Source: Algoriphagus sp. NG3 (GTDB lineage Bacteria > Bacteroidota > Bacteroidia > Cytophagales > Cyclobacteriaceae). From it: a stretch of 64,000 bases of DNA. Both the position numbers and the translations under genes were made by a program. Numbering within the stretch: position 1 is the first letter of the stretch; each line of letters opens with the position of its first letter. Positions 8,157 through 15,643 of the stretch are shown in pieces. A model generated the notes under the pieces. It was not told the DNA's origin. It did not search any database and saw only the letters and a list, made by a program, of their open reading frames with translations. The stretch covers positions 124,001 to 188,000 of the forward strand of contig NZ_CP139421.1 in NCBI RefSeq assembly GCF_034119865.1. The letters run 5' to 3'.

Positions 8157-10554
8157 TCTTGTCTTTGATCGTGAAAAACACTCCGGCGACTAATGACAAT
8201 ACAATCAAGTATTGAAAGATAATCATCGGGGTTTTAGTGGCTGTGTAGCTTTTTGGTTCAAACTTGAAAACTATCTCATGAGTTCCTTCTGGAAGGATCA
8301 ACCCCCGTAAAAGATAGTCTGTACGGAGAATTTCGGCTTCTTCCCCGTCTATGGTGGCTTTCCATCCGACTGGATAGTAAATCTCTGAGAAGACGGCCAA
8401 GCCGCCCTTGCTCATTTCAGCCTGATATTTCAGTTCATTTGGAGCATAAGATGTATGGGTGATTATCCCGCTTCCTGCACTTACTTCACCAAACTCAGCA
8501 GTGTTAATAGTGGCTTGGTTTTTTGTGTTTATTTTCCCCAGTTCATCCATCTCTTCCTGATTGGACTTTACGGATATGAGCTGTGAAGGGATCCAGGCTG
8601 GCCCATTGGCTTCCGGATTTTCAAAAACCGAGTTAGCAGCAGTTCCGGCGATCAGGTATTTGGTATTCATCATGTTGATCGTCTGGATGCCTCCAAAATC
8701 AAAGTTGCCCTCCTGTGCTTTTTTTACAAAGTCATTTAATTCGAAGTTCAGCCTGTGGTCCAGCAGATCCTGATACCTGCGCATTTTGGCCCCATGATAT
8801 CCTCCAAGGCTGTGGAATCTATAGGAGGATTTCCCGGTTGCTGTCAAAGACTCTGTCAGATCGAGTACTCTGAAGTAGCTCTGATCCTTGGCTATTTCCT
8901 GGTCGGCGGGAGTTTCAGCAAAGTAAGCCCTGCTAGGATTTCCCTGGAATGAGCTGTCATTGAGGTATTGCTTATTTACTGACCAAAGGTCTATGGTGAC
9001 CAGTGCGAATATTCCCAGCCCAAGGATTAGGTCTGAAATTTTATTTTTCATCGCAAAATAAATCAGCACAAATGATGCAGCTACCAAAGCCAAGCTTCTC
9101 CAGGCACTGGCCGAAAGCATTGCCTTGCGGTCTTGACGTAACGCACTTGTGAGCCACTCTGGCAATCCGGCATCAGCAGCTCCTTCAAATCTGAAAATCC
9201 CTGCACCTATAGCCAATAATACCAGTAATCCCCCAATAGCCGCTCCGGCGATATAAAGGGCTTTGAAATCCTTGCTTTGATACAGCCTTTCCAGAGAAAT
9301 GGCAGCCAGGGCAGGGATTGCGAAAAGTGTCATTCCTAAAGCCATGGATACTGCCCGGAATTTGTTGTAGCCTGGTAAAATATCGAACAGCAGGTAATTG
9401 AACCAGCTCAGGTTTTTGCCCCAAGAAAGCATGAGGGAAAGAATGATAATTGCCCCAAAGGTGTAAAGACTTTCTTTGGGTGCAGCCCATATCCCTATGA
9501 ATGCAAGGAAAACCAATATTACCCCGCCATATATAGGCCCCCCGGTAAAGGGTTGGTCTCCCCAGTAAGTAGGGGCACCTTGCAGAAAACCATTGATTTG
9601 AGTGGGCTCTAGCCCATTGTTTCGAAGGGCTTTCTCAGATGCGGTTCCCTTGCCCAATGGAGTACTGCTGCCTCCTCCATAGAAATTTGGAACCAAAAAA
9701 GTGAGCGTTTCCAACTTGCCGTTGGACCAGGAAAATGCATAATCCTTGTCCAGTCCTCCGGCTGCTGATTCCAAGGTGGCATTGCCACGGGTGGAGTACG
9801 GGGCGTATTCCATAGCAGTAGCGATCCTTCCGATATTTCCACCTACTGCTAAAGCAGCTCCTAAAACTAAAAATGCGATGGTTTTTCCAAGTTGTGTGAT
9901 GCCTTCTGTTTTCCAGTCAAAAACAAGTCTGACGATCACATAAATCATCGAAATAATGAGGGTGTAATAGGTGATCTGAATATGGTTGAACTTAAGCTGA
10001 AGCAACAAACCCAGCGCTAATACCCCTGCCCCAAGTAGTCTTTTTCTTTGGAAAGCCAGGTGTATGCCCAGCAAAATCATCGGCATGAGACAGATGCCCC
10101 AGATTTTGGCATTATGCCCTGCCGCTAGGCTGAGCAGGTTGTAAGAGCTCATCGCAAAAGCCACACTGGCAATAATCGCAAATGCAGGCCTGACCCTAAA
10201 TGTGAGCATCAGCACATACATGGCCACCATACCCAGGAACAGACTGTTCACAGGATGTGGTAGGCCTAGGGTGATTATAGACAAGAGTCCTGTCGTGATG
10301 TCTCCAGCAAACTCCAAGCTGACAAAGTAAGCTGGCATCCCACCGAAAACACTGTTGGTCCACAGGGCTTCCTCGCCCGTAGCTGCTCGGTAGTCTATCG
10401 CTTCCTTGGCAGAGCCTTCCCACTTGAGAATATCACCCTGCATGATCACCTGGTCCTGCAGGACTACAGGTGCGAAGTAAACGACTACAATAGCATAGAA
10501 AATGGCTATTCCTACCAGATGGGGAAGTACGTCTTTTTTGAAATTCAGCTGCAT
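8143..10554 (-). CDS. YfhO-family polytopic membrane protein
   Basis: The 803-residue protein has about 12-13 membrane segments, and an extended periplasmic part between the last two (about residues 530-770). Its N-terminal half (DILKWEGSAKEAIDYR, then AALWTNSVFGGMPAYF) matches the bacterial YfhO/DUF6044 family. In Gram-positives YfhO adds sugars to lipoteichoic acid using lipid-linked donors, and the overall layout resembles GT-C glycosyltransferases. Bacteroidota homologues are uncharacterised, so glycosyl transfer to a surface polymer is an inference. It is the first gene of the operon with the methyltransferase and FKBP genes. Confidence 0.8.
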   Translation of the reverse strand: MQLNFKKDVLPHLVGIAIFYAIVVVYFAPVVLQDQVIMQGDILKWEGSAKEAIDYRAATGEEALWTNSVFGGMPAYFVSLEFAGDITTGLLSIITLGLPHPVNSLFLGMVAMYVLMLTFRVRPAFAIIASVAFAMSSYNLLSLAAGHNAKIWGICLMPMILLGIHLAFQRKRLLGAGVLALGLLLQLKFNHIQITYYTLIISMIYVIVRLVFDWKTEGITQLGKTIAFLVLGAALAVGGNIGRIATAMEYAPYSTRGNATLESAAGGLDKDYAFSWSNGKLETLTFLVPNFYGGGSSTPLGKGTASEKALRNNGLEPTQINGFLQGAPTYWGDQPFTGGPIYGGVILVFLAFIGIWAAPKESLYTFGAIIILSLMLSWGKNLSWFNYLLFDILPGYNKFRAVSMALGMTLFAIPALAAISLERLYQSKDFKALYIAGAAIGGLLVLLAIGAGIFRFEGAADAGLPEWLTSALRQDRKAMLSASAWRSLALVAASFVLIYFAMKNKISDLILGLGIFALVTIDLWSVNKQYLNDSSFQGNPSRAYFAETPADQEIAKDQSYFRVLDLTESLTATGKSSYRFHSLGGYHGAKMRRYQDLLDHRLNFELNDFVKKAQEGNFDFGGIQTINMMNTKYLIAGTAANSVFENPEANGPAWIPSQLISVKSNQEEMDELGKINTKNQATINTAEFGEVSAGSGIITHTSYAPNELKYQAEMSKGGLAVFSEIYYPVGWKATIDGEEAEILRTDYLLRGLILPEGTHEIVFKFEPKSYTATKTPMIIFQYLIVLSLVAGVFFTIKDKNERG

Positions 10555-10748
10555 GAAAAGAATTTTACTTTATTGATGGATGCTGGCGCAAATTAGGGAT
10601 TTATAGATAAACCCACGTAAAAAATAGGATGAGACTCGCTGCAATAGGTCAAATCGAATATGGCGAAAAACGGAGCACAGTGGCTTGATTTGCCTGGTGG
10701 GATTCCATAGCCTGCCCAGACGGTTCGGAGTGACCGATTTAAAACAAT

Positions 10749-10905
10749 ATGTATATCCGCTTTCTCCCAGTAACTAGACTAAAGCATTATAGGATTAGGT
10801 TAACACTAGCATTTAGCCTCTTCGGTCTTCGGTCTCCTGTCTTCTATCCAGTAGGGTAAAGAAAATATCTTTACTGACATCTATTGCGAATAATCATATA
10901 AAACA
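10749..10905 (+). repeat. Dispersed ~150-bp intergenic repeat, copy A (upstream of ffh)
   Basis: It begins ATGTATATCCGCTTTCTCCC, has a central TC-rich block with TTCGGTCTTCGGTCTCCTG, and ends around GAAAATATCTTTACTGACAT then GCGAATAATCATATA. The same ordered blocks recur at 12590-12740 and 54533-54677 in the same orientation. This copy ends about 75 bp before ffh. The remainder of the 426-bp gap (10555-10748) holds nothing I recognise. No reading frame runs through it. Confidence 0.75.
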
Positions 10906-10951
10906 ATCATAAACACATGACAGACTCCTTTCTATCACTGATGAAAATCAT

Positions 10952-10959
10952 TACTTTTG
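10952..10959 (+). promoter_or_regulatory. Bacteroidota-type -7 box of ffh
   Basis: TACTTTTG matches TAnnTTTG and lies 21 bp before the ffh ATG, the same distance as for the 235 gene. The leader would be very short. No TTTG -33 element is obvious. Confidence 0.55.
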
Positions 10960-10980
10960 CACCAAATAGCCATGTAAGGA

Positions 10981-12324
10981 ATGTTTGATAATTTAAGTTT
11001 AAAATTAGACCGGGCTTTCAAAACGCTGAAAGGAACCGGGACCATCACGGAAATAAACGTCGCAACTACTGTCAAAGAGATCAGAAGAGCTTTGATAGAT
11101 GCTGATGTTAACTATAAAGTAGCCAAAGAAGTCACCGATACCATCAAGACTGAGGCCTTGGGTCGCGATGTTTTGATTTCGGTTTCCCCTGGCCAGTTAC
11201 TAATTAAAATTACCCAAGAGGAGTTGACCAAACTCATGGGGGGGAAGAAGGAGGATGTCAAGATCTCCGGTGATCCTTCTATTATTCTGATTTCTGGTCT
11301 CCAGGGCTCCGGTAAAACCACTTTTACAGGAAAAGTTGGGGCTCATCTGAAAAAGCAAGGCCGTCAGGTTTTGTTGGTGGCCTGTGATATCTACCGACCT
11401 GCGGCAATTGATCAGCTGAAGGTGTTAGGTGAGCAGATCGGTGTGGAAGTGTATGCTGAGCCAGAGAACAAGAATGCCCTGGAAATTGCAAACAATGCAA
11501 TTGCCTATGCGAAAAAGACAGGTAAGAAGACAGTAGTAGTGGATACTGCAGGTCGTCTGGCTGTGGATGATGCGATGATGAATGAGATAGAGGCGCTGAA
11601 GAAAGCGCTAAATCCTTCTGAAACACTTTTTGTGGTCGATTCCATGACTGGCCAAGATGCGGTGAATACTGCCAAGACATTTGATGAGCGTCTGAATTTC
11701 GACGGAGTCGTATTGACCAAACTCGATGGTGATACCCGGGGTGGTGCTGCGATATCTATCCGTCATGTGGTAAATAAGCCGATCAAGTTTATTTCCACAG
11801 GTGAGAAAATGGAAGATCTGGATGTGTTCCACCCAGATCGTATGGCTCAGCGAATCCTCGGAATGGGAGATGTGATTTCCTTGGTAGAGAGAGCGCAACA
11901 GTCCTTTGATGAGGACGAAGCCAAGCGGATCAATTCTAAGATACGATCCAATAATTTCAACTTTGATGATTTCCTTAGCCAGCTGGAGCAGGTGAAAAAA
12001 ATGGGTAATATCAAGGATTTGCTGGGTATGATCCCGGGTATGGGCAAGGCGATCAAGGGATTGGATATAGACGATGATTCTTTCAAGCCGATCGAGGCAA
12101 TCATCCGTTCTATGACTCCCGCAGAACGTGAACACCCCGATATGATCGATGGCAGTAGAAGAAAAAGACTTGCGGCAGGATCAGGAAGGACTATTGTAGA
12201 AGTAAACAATCTGATGAAGCAGTTTGCCGATATGCGTAAGATGATGAAACAGATGAACAAGATGGGCGGTGCCAAAGCCGCTATGAGCAAGATGCTTCCT
12301 CAGGGTAAGGCAGGAAGAAGATAA
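10981..12324 (+). CDS. ffh: Signal recognition particle protein Ffh (SRP54)
   Basis: The 447-residue GTPase delivers ribosomes making membrane proteins to FtsY and the Sec translocon. It has the N-terminal four-helix N domain and the G domain with P-loop GLQGSGKTT (106-114), DTAGRL and TKLDGDTRGGAA. A methionine-rich M domain at the C-terminus (MRKMMKQMNKMGG) binds SRP RNA and signal sequences. Length is normal. The gene has its own promoter box and a strong terminator. No 4.5S RNA gene was recognised nearby. Confidence 0.98.
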   Translation: MFDNLSLKLDRAFKTLKGTGTITEINVATTVKEIRRALIDADVNYKVAKEVTDTIKTEALGRDVLISVSPGQLLIKITQEELTKLMGGKKEDVKISGDPSIILISGLQGSGKTTFTGKVGAHLKKQGRQVLLVACDIYRPAAIDQLKVLGEQIGVEVYAEPENKNALEIANNAIAYAKKTGKKTVVVDTAGRLAVDDAMMNEIEALKKALNPSETLFVVDSMTGQDAVNTAKTFDERLNFDGVVLTKLDGDTRGGAAISIRHVVNKPIKFISTGEKMEDLDVFHPDRMAQRILGMGDVISLVERAQQSFDEDEAKRINSKIRSNNFNFDDFLSQLEQVKKMGNIKDLLGMIPGMGKAIKGLDIDDDSFKPIEAIIRSMTPAEREHPDMIDGSRRKRLAAGSGRTIVEVNNLMKQFADMRKMMKQMNKMGGAKAAMSKMLPQGKAGRR

Positions 12325-12331
12325 AAAATAA

Positions 12332-12357
12332 AACCCGGTCTGACGATCGGGTTTTTT
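12332..12357 (+). terminator. Terminator of ffh
   Basis: AACCCGGTC pairs with GATCGGGTT (one G-T pair) and is followed by six T. It starts 8 bp after the ffh stop. Confidence 0.9.
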
Positions 12358-12589
12358 GTTATGACTTTTTTTACCGTGGTTTACATAGAGGGTAATGTAA
12401 AGAACAGTTTTGAGTTGGTGATTTGCAATTTTTAAGCGTTTTAAATCTCACGTTTTAACGTCCTCTGAATTCTTCCGAAGAAAGCTCTTAGCAGTATTTT
12501 CTAAAAGTACGGAGAGTCCCTTTGGGTGAAAAATCGGGGATTGATTCCTGATAAATGAGTACTTAATGATTAATCATTAAAAAACTATT

Positions 12590-12740
12590 ATGTATATCCG
12601 CTTTTCTTCCAGTAAAACAATAAAAGAATAATAGGATTCGGAAAACACTAGCGTCAAGGTTACTTCGGTCACCCGTCTTCGGTCTTCCGTCCAGTAAATC
12701 AAAGGGAATAGGGTTACTGGCATCATTACAAAAACTATTT
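12590..12740 (+). repeat. Dispersed ~150-bp intergenic repeat, copy B
   Basis: It has the same blocks as copy A: ATGTATATCCGCTTTTCTTCC, AGTAAA, ATAGGATT then AACACTAGC, CCGTCTTCGGTCTTCCGTCC, then GGGTTACTGGCATCATT. It ends about 85 bp before the lipoprotein gene at 12826, in the same orientation as its downstream gene. The region 12358-12589 between it and the ffh terminator holds nothing recognisable. Confidence 0.75.
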
Positions 12741-12825
12741 TACTGTAGCGTTTCGCGAGTGGGAAACGTAAAGACTACAATTCAGAAATTTTTAATTTAT
12801 ATTTCCACTTTAAACCCCATGACTT

Positions 12826-13305
12826 ATGAAAGCAAAACTATTACCATTGATCGCATTGGCTATGCTGCTTTTTAGCTGTAAAGATGTGGCAGATCCTTCT
12901 CCTAATTTGAGAATAGAAGGAATGTATGAGCGCAACTCGGAAGGAAACTTGGGATGGGGAGAAGGCAAGTTTAGTTTCGTGGACCAGCTTGAGTTCAAGT
13001 CCAACGGCACTGTCAGTGGAGAGAGTTATACCACTGAAATTGGATCAGAGGAGATTTTGGGGTACAGAGCTTATTTTTTAGGTACTTATTCCATTGAGGA
13101 TGGAAAAGTAGTTATCTCTTATGATGACTCTTATCATATGGGTACGGCTGATATCAACTATATGCCAAAAGAAGAGTTGACTTTCTATGGAGAAACTGAT
13201 TTTATTATGGAATATGCCGTTGTTGAAGATTATTCTGAGCTTTTTGAGATCTGCCCATTTAATGCGGCATGTTTGGAGCCAGTGCCTTACATGAGGGTTG
13301 ATTGA
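12826..13305 (+). CDS. Small predicted lipoprotein of unknown function
   Basis: The 159-residue protein has a signal peptide ending in LLFSC (lipobox Cys18), so it should be a lipoprotein. The mature part has alternating polar and aromatic strands (SFVDQLEFKSNGTVSGE, GTYSIEDGKVVISYDD) like the lipocalin-type META/copper-resistance lipoproteins of Bacteroidota, but I do not recognise a specific family. It follows repeat copy B and ends before a bidirectional terminator shared with the LytTR gene. An ATG 7 bp upstream is out of frame. Confidence 0.7.
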   Translation: MKAKLLPLIALAMLLFSCKDVADPSPNLRIEGMYERNSEGNLGWGEGKFSFVDQLEFKSNGTVSGESYTTEIGSEEILGYRAYFLGTYSIEDGKVVISYDDSYHMGTADINYMPKEELTFYGETDFIMEYAVVEDYSELFEICPFNAACLEPVPYMRVD

Positions 13306-13327
13306 TCAGACTTTGAAGAGTAAGAAA

Positions 13328-13361
13328 AAAAGGCTGTTTTCGAATCTGAGAACAGCCTTTT
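13328..13361. terminator. Bidirectional terminator between lipoprotein and LytTR genes
   Basis: AAAAGGCTGTTTTC pairs with GAGAACAGCCTTTT (arms 13328-13341 and 13348-13361), with A-rich and T-rich flanks on the two sides. It serves both convergent genes and touches the LytTR stop codon. Confidence 0.85.
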
Positions 13362-14104
13362 CAATTCATCCATCTACTCATGAACTCCAGAAATGCTTCC
13401 TTGTAGTTGTCGCTTACGGTAAGATGGTTTTTGCCGATTTGAATCACGTTTTTAGAGACGGAATCAATATGGTCAAGTGCTACGATATAGGATCTATGCA
13501 CTCTCATAAACTTCTCTGAAGGAAGCAGCTCCTCCATGCTTTTTAGGCTGGTCAGGGATAGCAATGGATTTGGCTTCGTTAGGAAATGCACTTTCACATA
13601 GTCCTTGTATGCTTCTACATAAGCGATGTCCTTCAGCATTACCTTGACCAGCTGGTACTCCACTTTTAGGAAAATGTATTCAGGTGTGGATGAATCAGTG
13701 GCAGGCATTTCCGTTTTGGTTTGTGCCTGTTTTTCGAAATAGGAAAATGCTTTGGTAGCTGCATTCAAAAAATCCTCATAGCTATAAGGTTTCAGCAGAT
13801 AATCCAGGGCTTCTACTTTGTAGCCTTCGATGGCAAATTGATGGTAAGCAGTTGCGAAGATGATCCGGGTCTTGTCAGAATTTTTTTTACCATCCAATAC
13901 TCTGGCGAGTTCCATACCGGATAGGTCGGGCATCTGTATATCCATAAAGGCCAGTTGTACCTCATGCTGATTGATAAAGCCCAAAGCTTCTATGGCATTG
14001 GAAAACTTGCCGACCAGGTTTAGAAAAGAGGTCTGTTCTATAAACTTGCTGAGTAATTCCAGTGCAAGGGGCTCGTCGTCTATGGCTACACAATTCAGTT
14101 TCAT
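13361..14104 (-). CDS. LytTR-family response regulator
   Basis: The protein has 247 residues from the ATG at 14104; a TTG seven codons upstream is rejected because the canonical LNCVAIDDEPLA start follows this ATG. The receiver domain has the acidic pair DD 9-10, phospho-acceptor Asp55 in AFMDIQMPDLSG, and a conserved Lys near LLKPYSYEDF. The LytTR DNA-binding domain follows at about residues 145-245 (FLKVEYQLVKV... FMRVHRSYIVALDHID). It pairs with the LytS-type kinase gene 131 bp upstream. The divergent TonB-dependent receptor is a plausible target, inferred from position. Confidence 0.92.
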   Translation of the reverse strand: MKLNCVAIDDEPLALELLSKFIEQTSFLNLVGKFSNAIEALGFINQHEVQLAFMDIQMPDLSGMELARVLDGKKNSDKTRIIFATAYHQFAIEGYKVEALDYLLKPYSYEDFLNAATKAFSYFEKQAQTKTEMPATDSSTPEYIFLKVEYQLVKVMLKDIAYVEAYKDYVKVHFLTKPNPLLSLTSLKSMEELLPSEKFMRVHRSYIVALDHIDSVSKNVIQIGKNHLTVSDNYKEAFLEFMSRWMN

Positions 14105-14206
14105 CTGTTTATGATTGTTTTTCAATGGTCATATGCCTGTCCCGATTTTTCATCGGGAGAATCTCGCATAATAGATAATCATCCCGGGCTGTGACTTTTG
14201 AGTCAT

Positions 14207-14229
14207 GCCTGCCTGTCCGGTAGGCAGGC
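14207..14229. repeat. GC-rich hairpin between kinase and regulator genes
   Basis: GCCTGCCTGTCCGGTAGGCAGGC folds into a stem of 8-10 bp. It lies 7 bp beyond the kinase stop, inside the 131-bp gap before the LytTR ATG. A second inverted repeat (CCCGAT-tttc-ATCGGG, about 14143-14160) lies between it and that ATG. Neither has a T-run, so they look like mRNA-stabilising or repeat elements rather than terminators. Confidence 0.55.
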
Positions 14230-14235
14230 TCGATT

Positions 14236-15309
14236 TCATTCGAGATTGATCGTAAGGTTAACCCAATACTCTTGTTTGGATTCGTCTTTACCAAATTTAA
14301 GACGATGTTTGTTAGGATAGAGCAGGCTCAGACGTCTTTGTGTATTGACCAGACCGATTCCATTTTCTTTTGCTTCTGGGCTCTCGTGATGTAAAGGGAA
14401 AATATGGTTACGGGTTTCGAAAAACAGCGTGCTTCCCATAATTTCCAGTTTGATTAATATTTCACTTTCCTGCTGACTGCTGATTCCATGTTTAAAGGAA
14501 TTTTCCATAAAAGGGAGCAGAAGCATAGGCGCTATCACCAAATCATCCTTAGGGTCGTCAATAGAGATGTTGAGCGATACTTTTTCGGTAAGCCGCATTT
14601 TCATCAACTCAATGTAATCATTGATAAAACTAACTTCTCTGCTTAATAATGTCTCATCCTTTTGGTTTTCATAAAGTACATACCGCATCATTCGGGAGAG
14701 TTTCAATAACGCCTCCTGAGCCTTTTTCACATCTAGATTAGTCAGCGCATAGATGTTATTAAGGGTATTGAAAAAAAAGTGGGGATTGATCTGTGCCTTT
14801 AAATAGGATAGTTCAGTATTGATCCGCTGCTGGTCAAGTTCCCTTCTGAGCGATTCATCTTTTTGCCATTTTTGCACCGAGGCTACTGAAGTACTGATTC
14901 CTATCGAGAGCAGATAAAGCATTATGTTGAATATATCTCCAGAAGTTCTGCGGGGTCGGGGAGTATAGGGCTCATCAGGGTGAAAGGCATAATGCATGAG
15001 TTCAGGTATATTCAGGAAGTTTTCCGCATAGATAAGTACCCCTACAAATAGCACTCCTCCCAAGATTATTGTTAGGAGAAATACTGCGTGTTTTCCTTCC
15101 AGAAGAACCTTTGGAACAAACCAGAGCATGTTCACATAAAATATGGAAATCAGGAGAAGCGCCATAAAAGCCTGGCGTATCCAGAATTCAACAGGAATAT
15201 CTACCCGCCAAGAGAGAGGGGAGAGTAATAGCAAAACGGTGCTGAGCATAGTCCAGCCCAGAATATGTACTAGTATAGAAACTCTTCTCTTGGGACTTAG
15301 ATTGATCAT
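14236..15309 (-). CDS. LytS/YehU-type sensor histidine kinase
   Basis: The 357-residue protein has four predicted membrane segments in residues 1-145 (pairs near 12-32 and 45-65, then 75-95 and 125-143). A His_kinase (PF06580) domain follows with the motif AQINPHFFFNTLNN; His177 is the phospho-acceptor. The HATPase region has PFMENSFKHGI and GIGLVNTQRRL. It senses an unknown signal at the membrane and should phosphorylate the LytTR regulator downstream. The gene is divergent from the TonB-type receptor at 15644. Confidence 0.9.
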   Translation of the reverse strand: MINLSPKRRVSILVHILGWTMLSTVLLLLSPLSWRVDIPVEFWIRQAFMALLLISIFYVNMLWFVPKVLLEGKHAVFLLTIILGGVLFVGVLIYAENFLNIPELMHYAFHPDEPYTPRPRRTSGDIFNIMLYLLSIGISTSVASVQKWQKDESLRRELDQQRINTELSYLKAQINPHFFFNTLNNIYALTNLDVKKAQEALLKLSRMMRYVLYENQKDETLLSREVSFINDYIELMKMRLTEKVSLNISIDDPKDDLVIAPMLLLPFMENSFKHGISSQQESEILIKLEIMGSTLFFETRNHIFPLHHESPEAKENGIGLVNTQRRLSLLYPNKHRLKFGKDESKQEYWVNLTINLE

Positions 15310-15643
15310 AAATCTGTTTTTCAGTTTCCAAACTAACGTAAACCGCTCTTCTATATGAAATTAAATCTACGAAATCCTCGATTGTGACTACCAAGAACCA
15401 CAATTGATAGATAAAGGGATTGGCAGATCAATTAGTGGGTTTTATCTGATGAAAGGGGTGGTTTGTCGATGAATCTACCCCAGCCGTCTATTTAGCGAAA
15501 AACTGCGAAACAAACCCTGTTGCTTTGAGGTATCAATAGCACGAGGCCTGCATTACAGGTGTCTCGGGTGTACCGGTAAATCCTTTGGTAAAATAAAGTA
15601 AACTACCGTAATCACCAGCCCAAAAAGCATTTATCTACTACAA
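15310..15643. other. Divergent intergenic region between kinase and TonB-type receptor
   Basis: These 334 bp must hold promoters for both genes. The minus side has a near-match TAGTTTG -7-like box about 25 bp before the kinase ATG. A broken hairpin lies at 15542-15565 (CGAG...CCTG-catta-CAGG...CTCG) ahead of the receptor. I see no gene and no clear LytTR direct-repeat site. Confidence 0.4.

Noticed and set aside
10749..12740. Insertion sequence or MITE pair around ffh
   Set aside because: The two copies are direct rather than inverted, show no terminal inverted repeats, and the third copy is 42 kb away without a transposase.
14207..14229. Terminator between kinase and regulator
   Set aside because: The stem is strong but no T-run follows on the minus strand.
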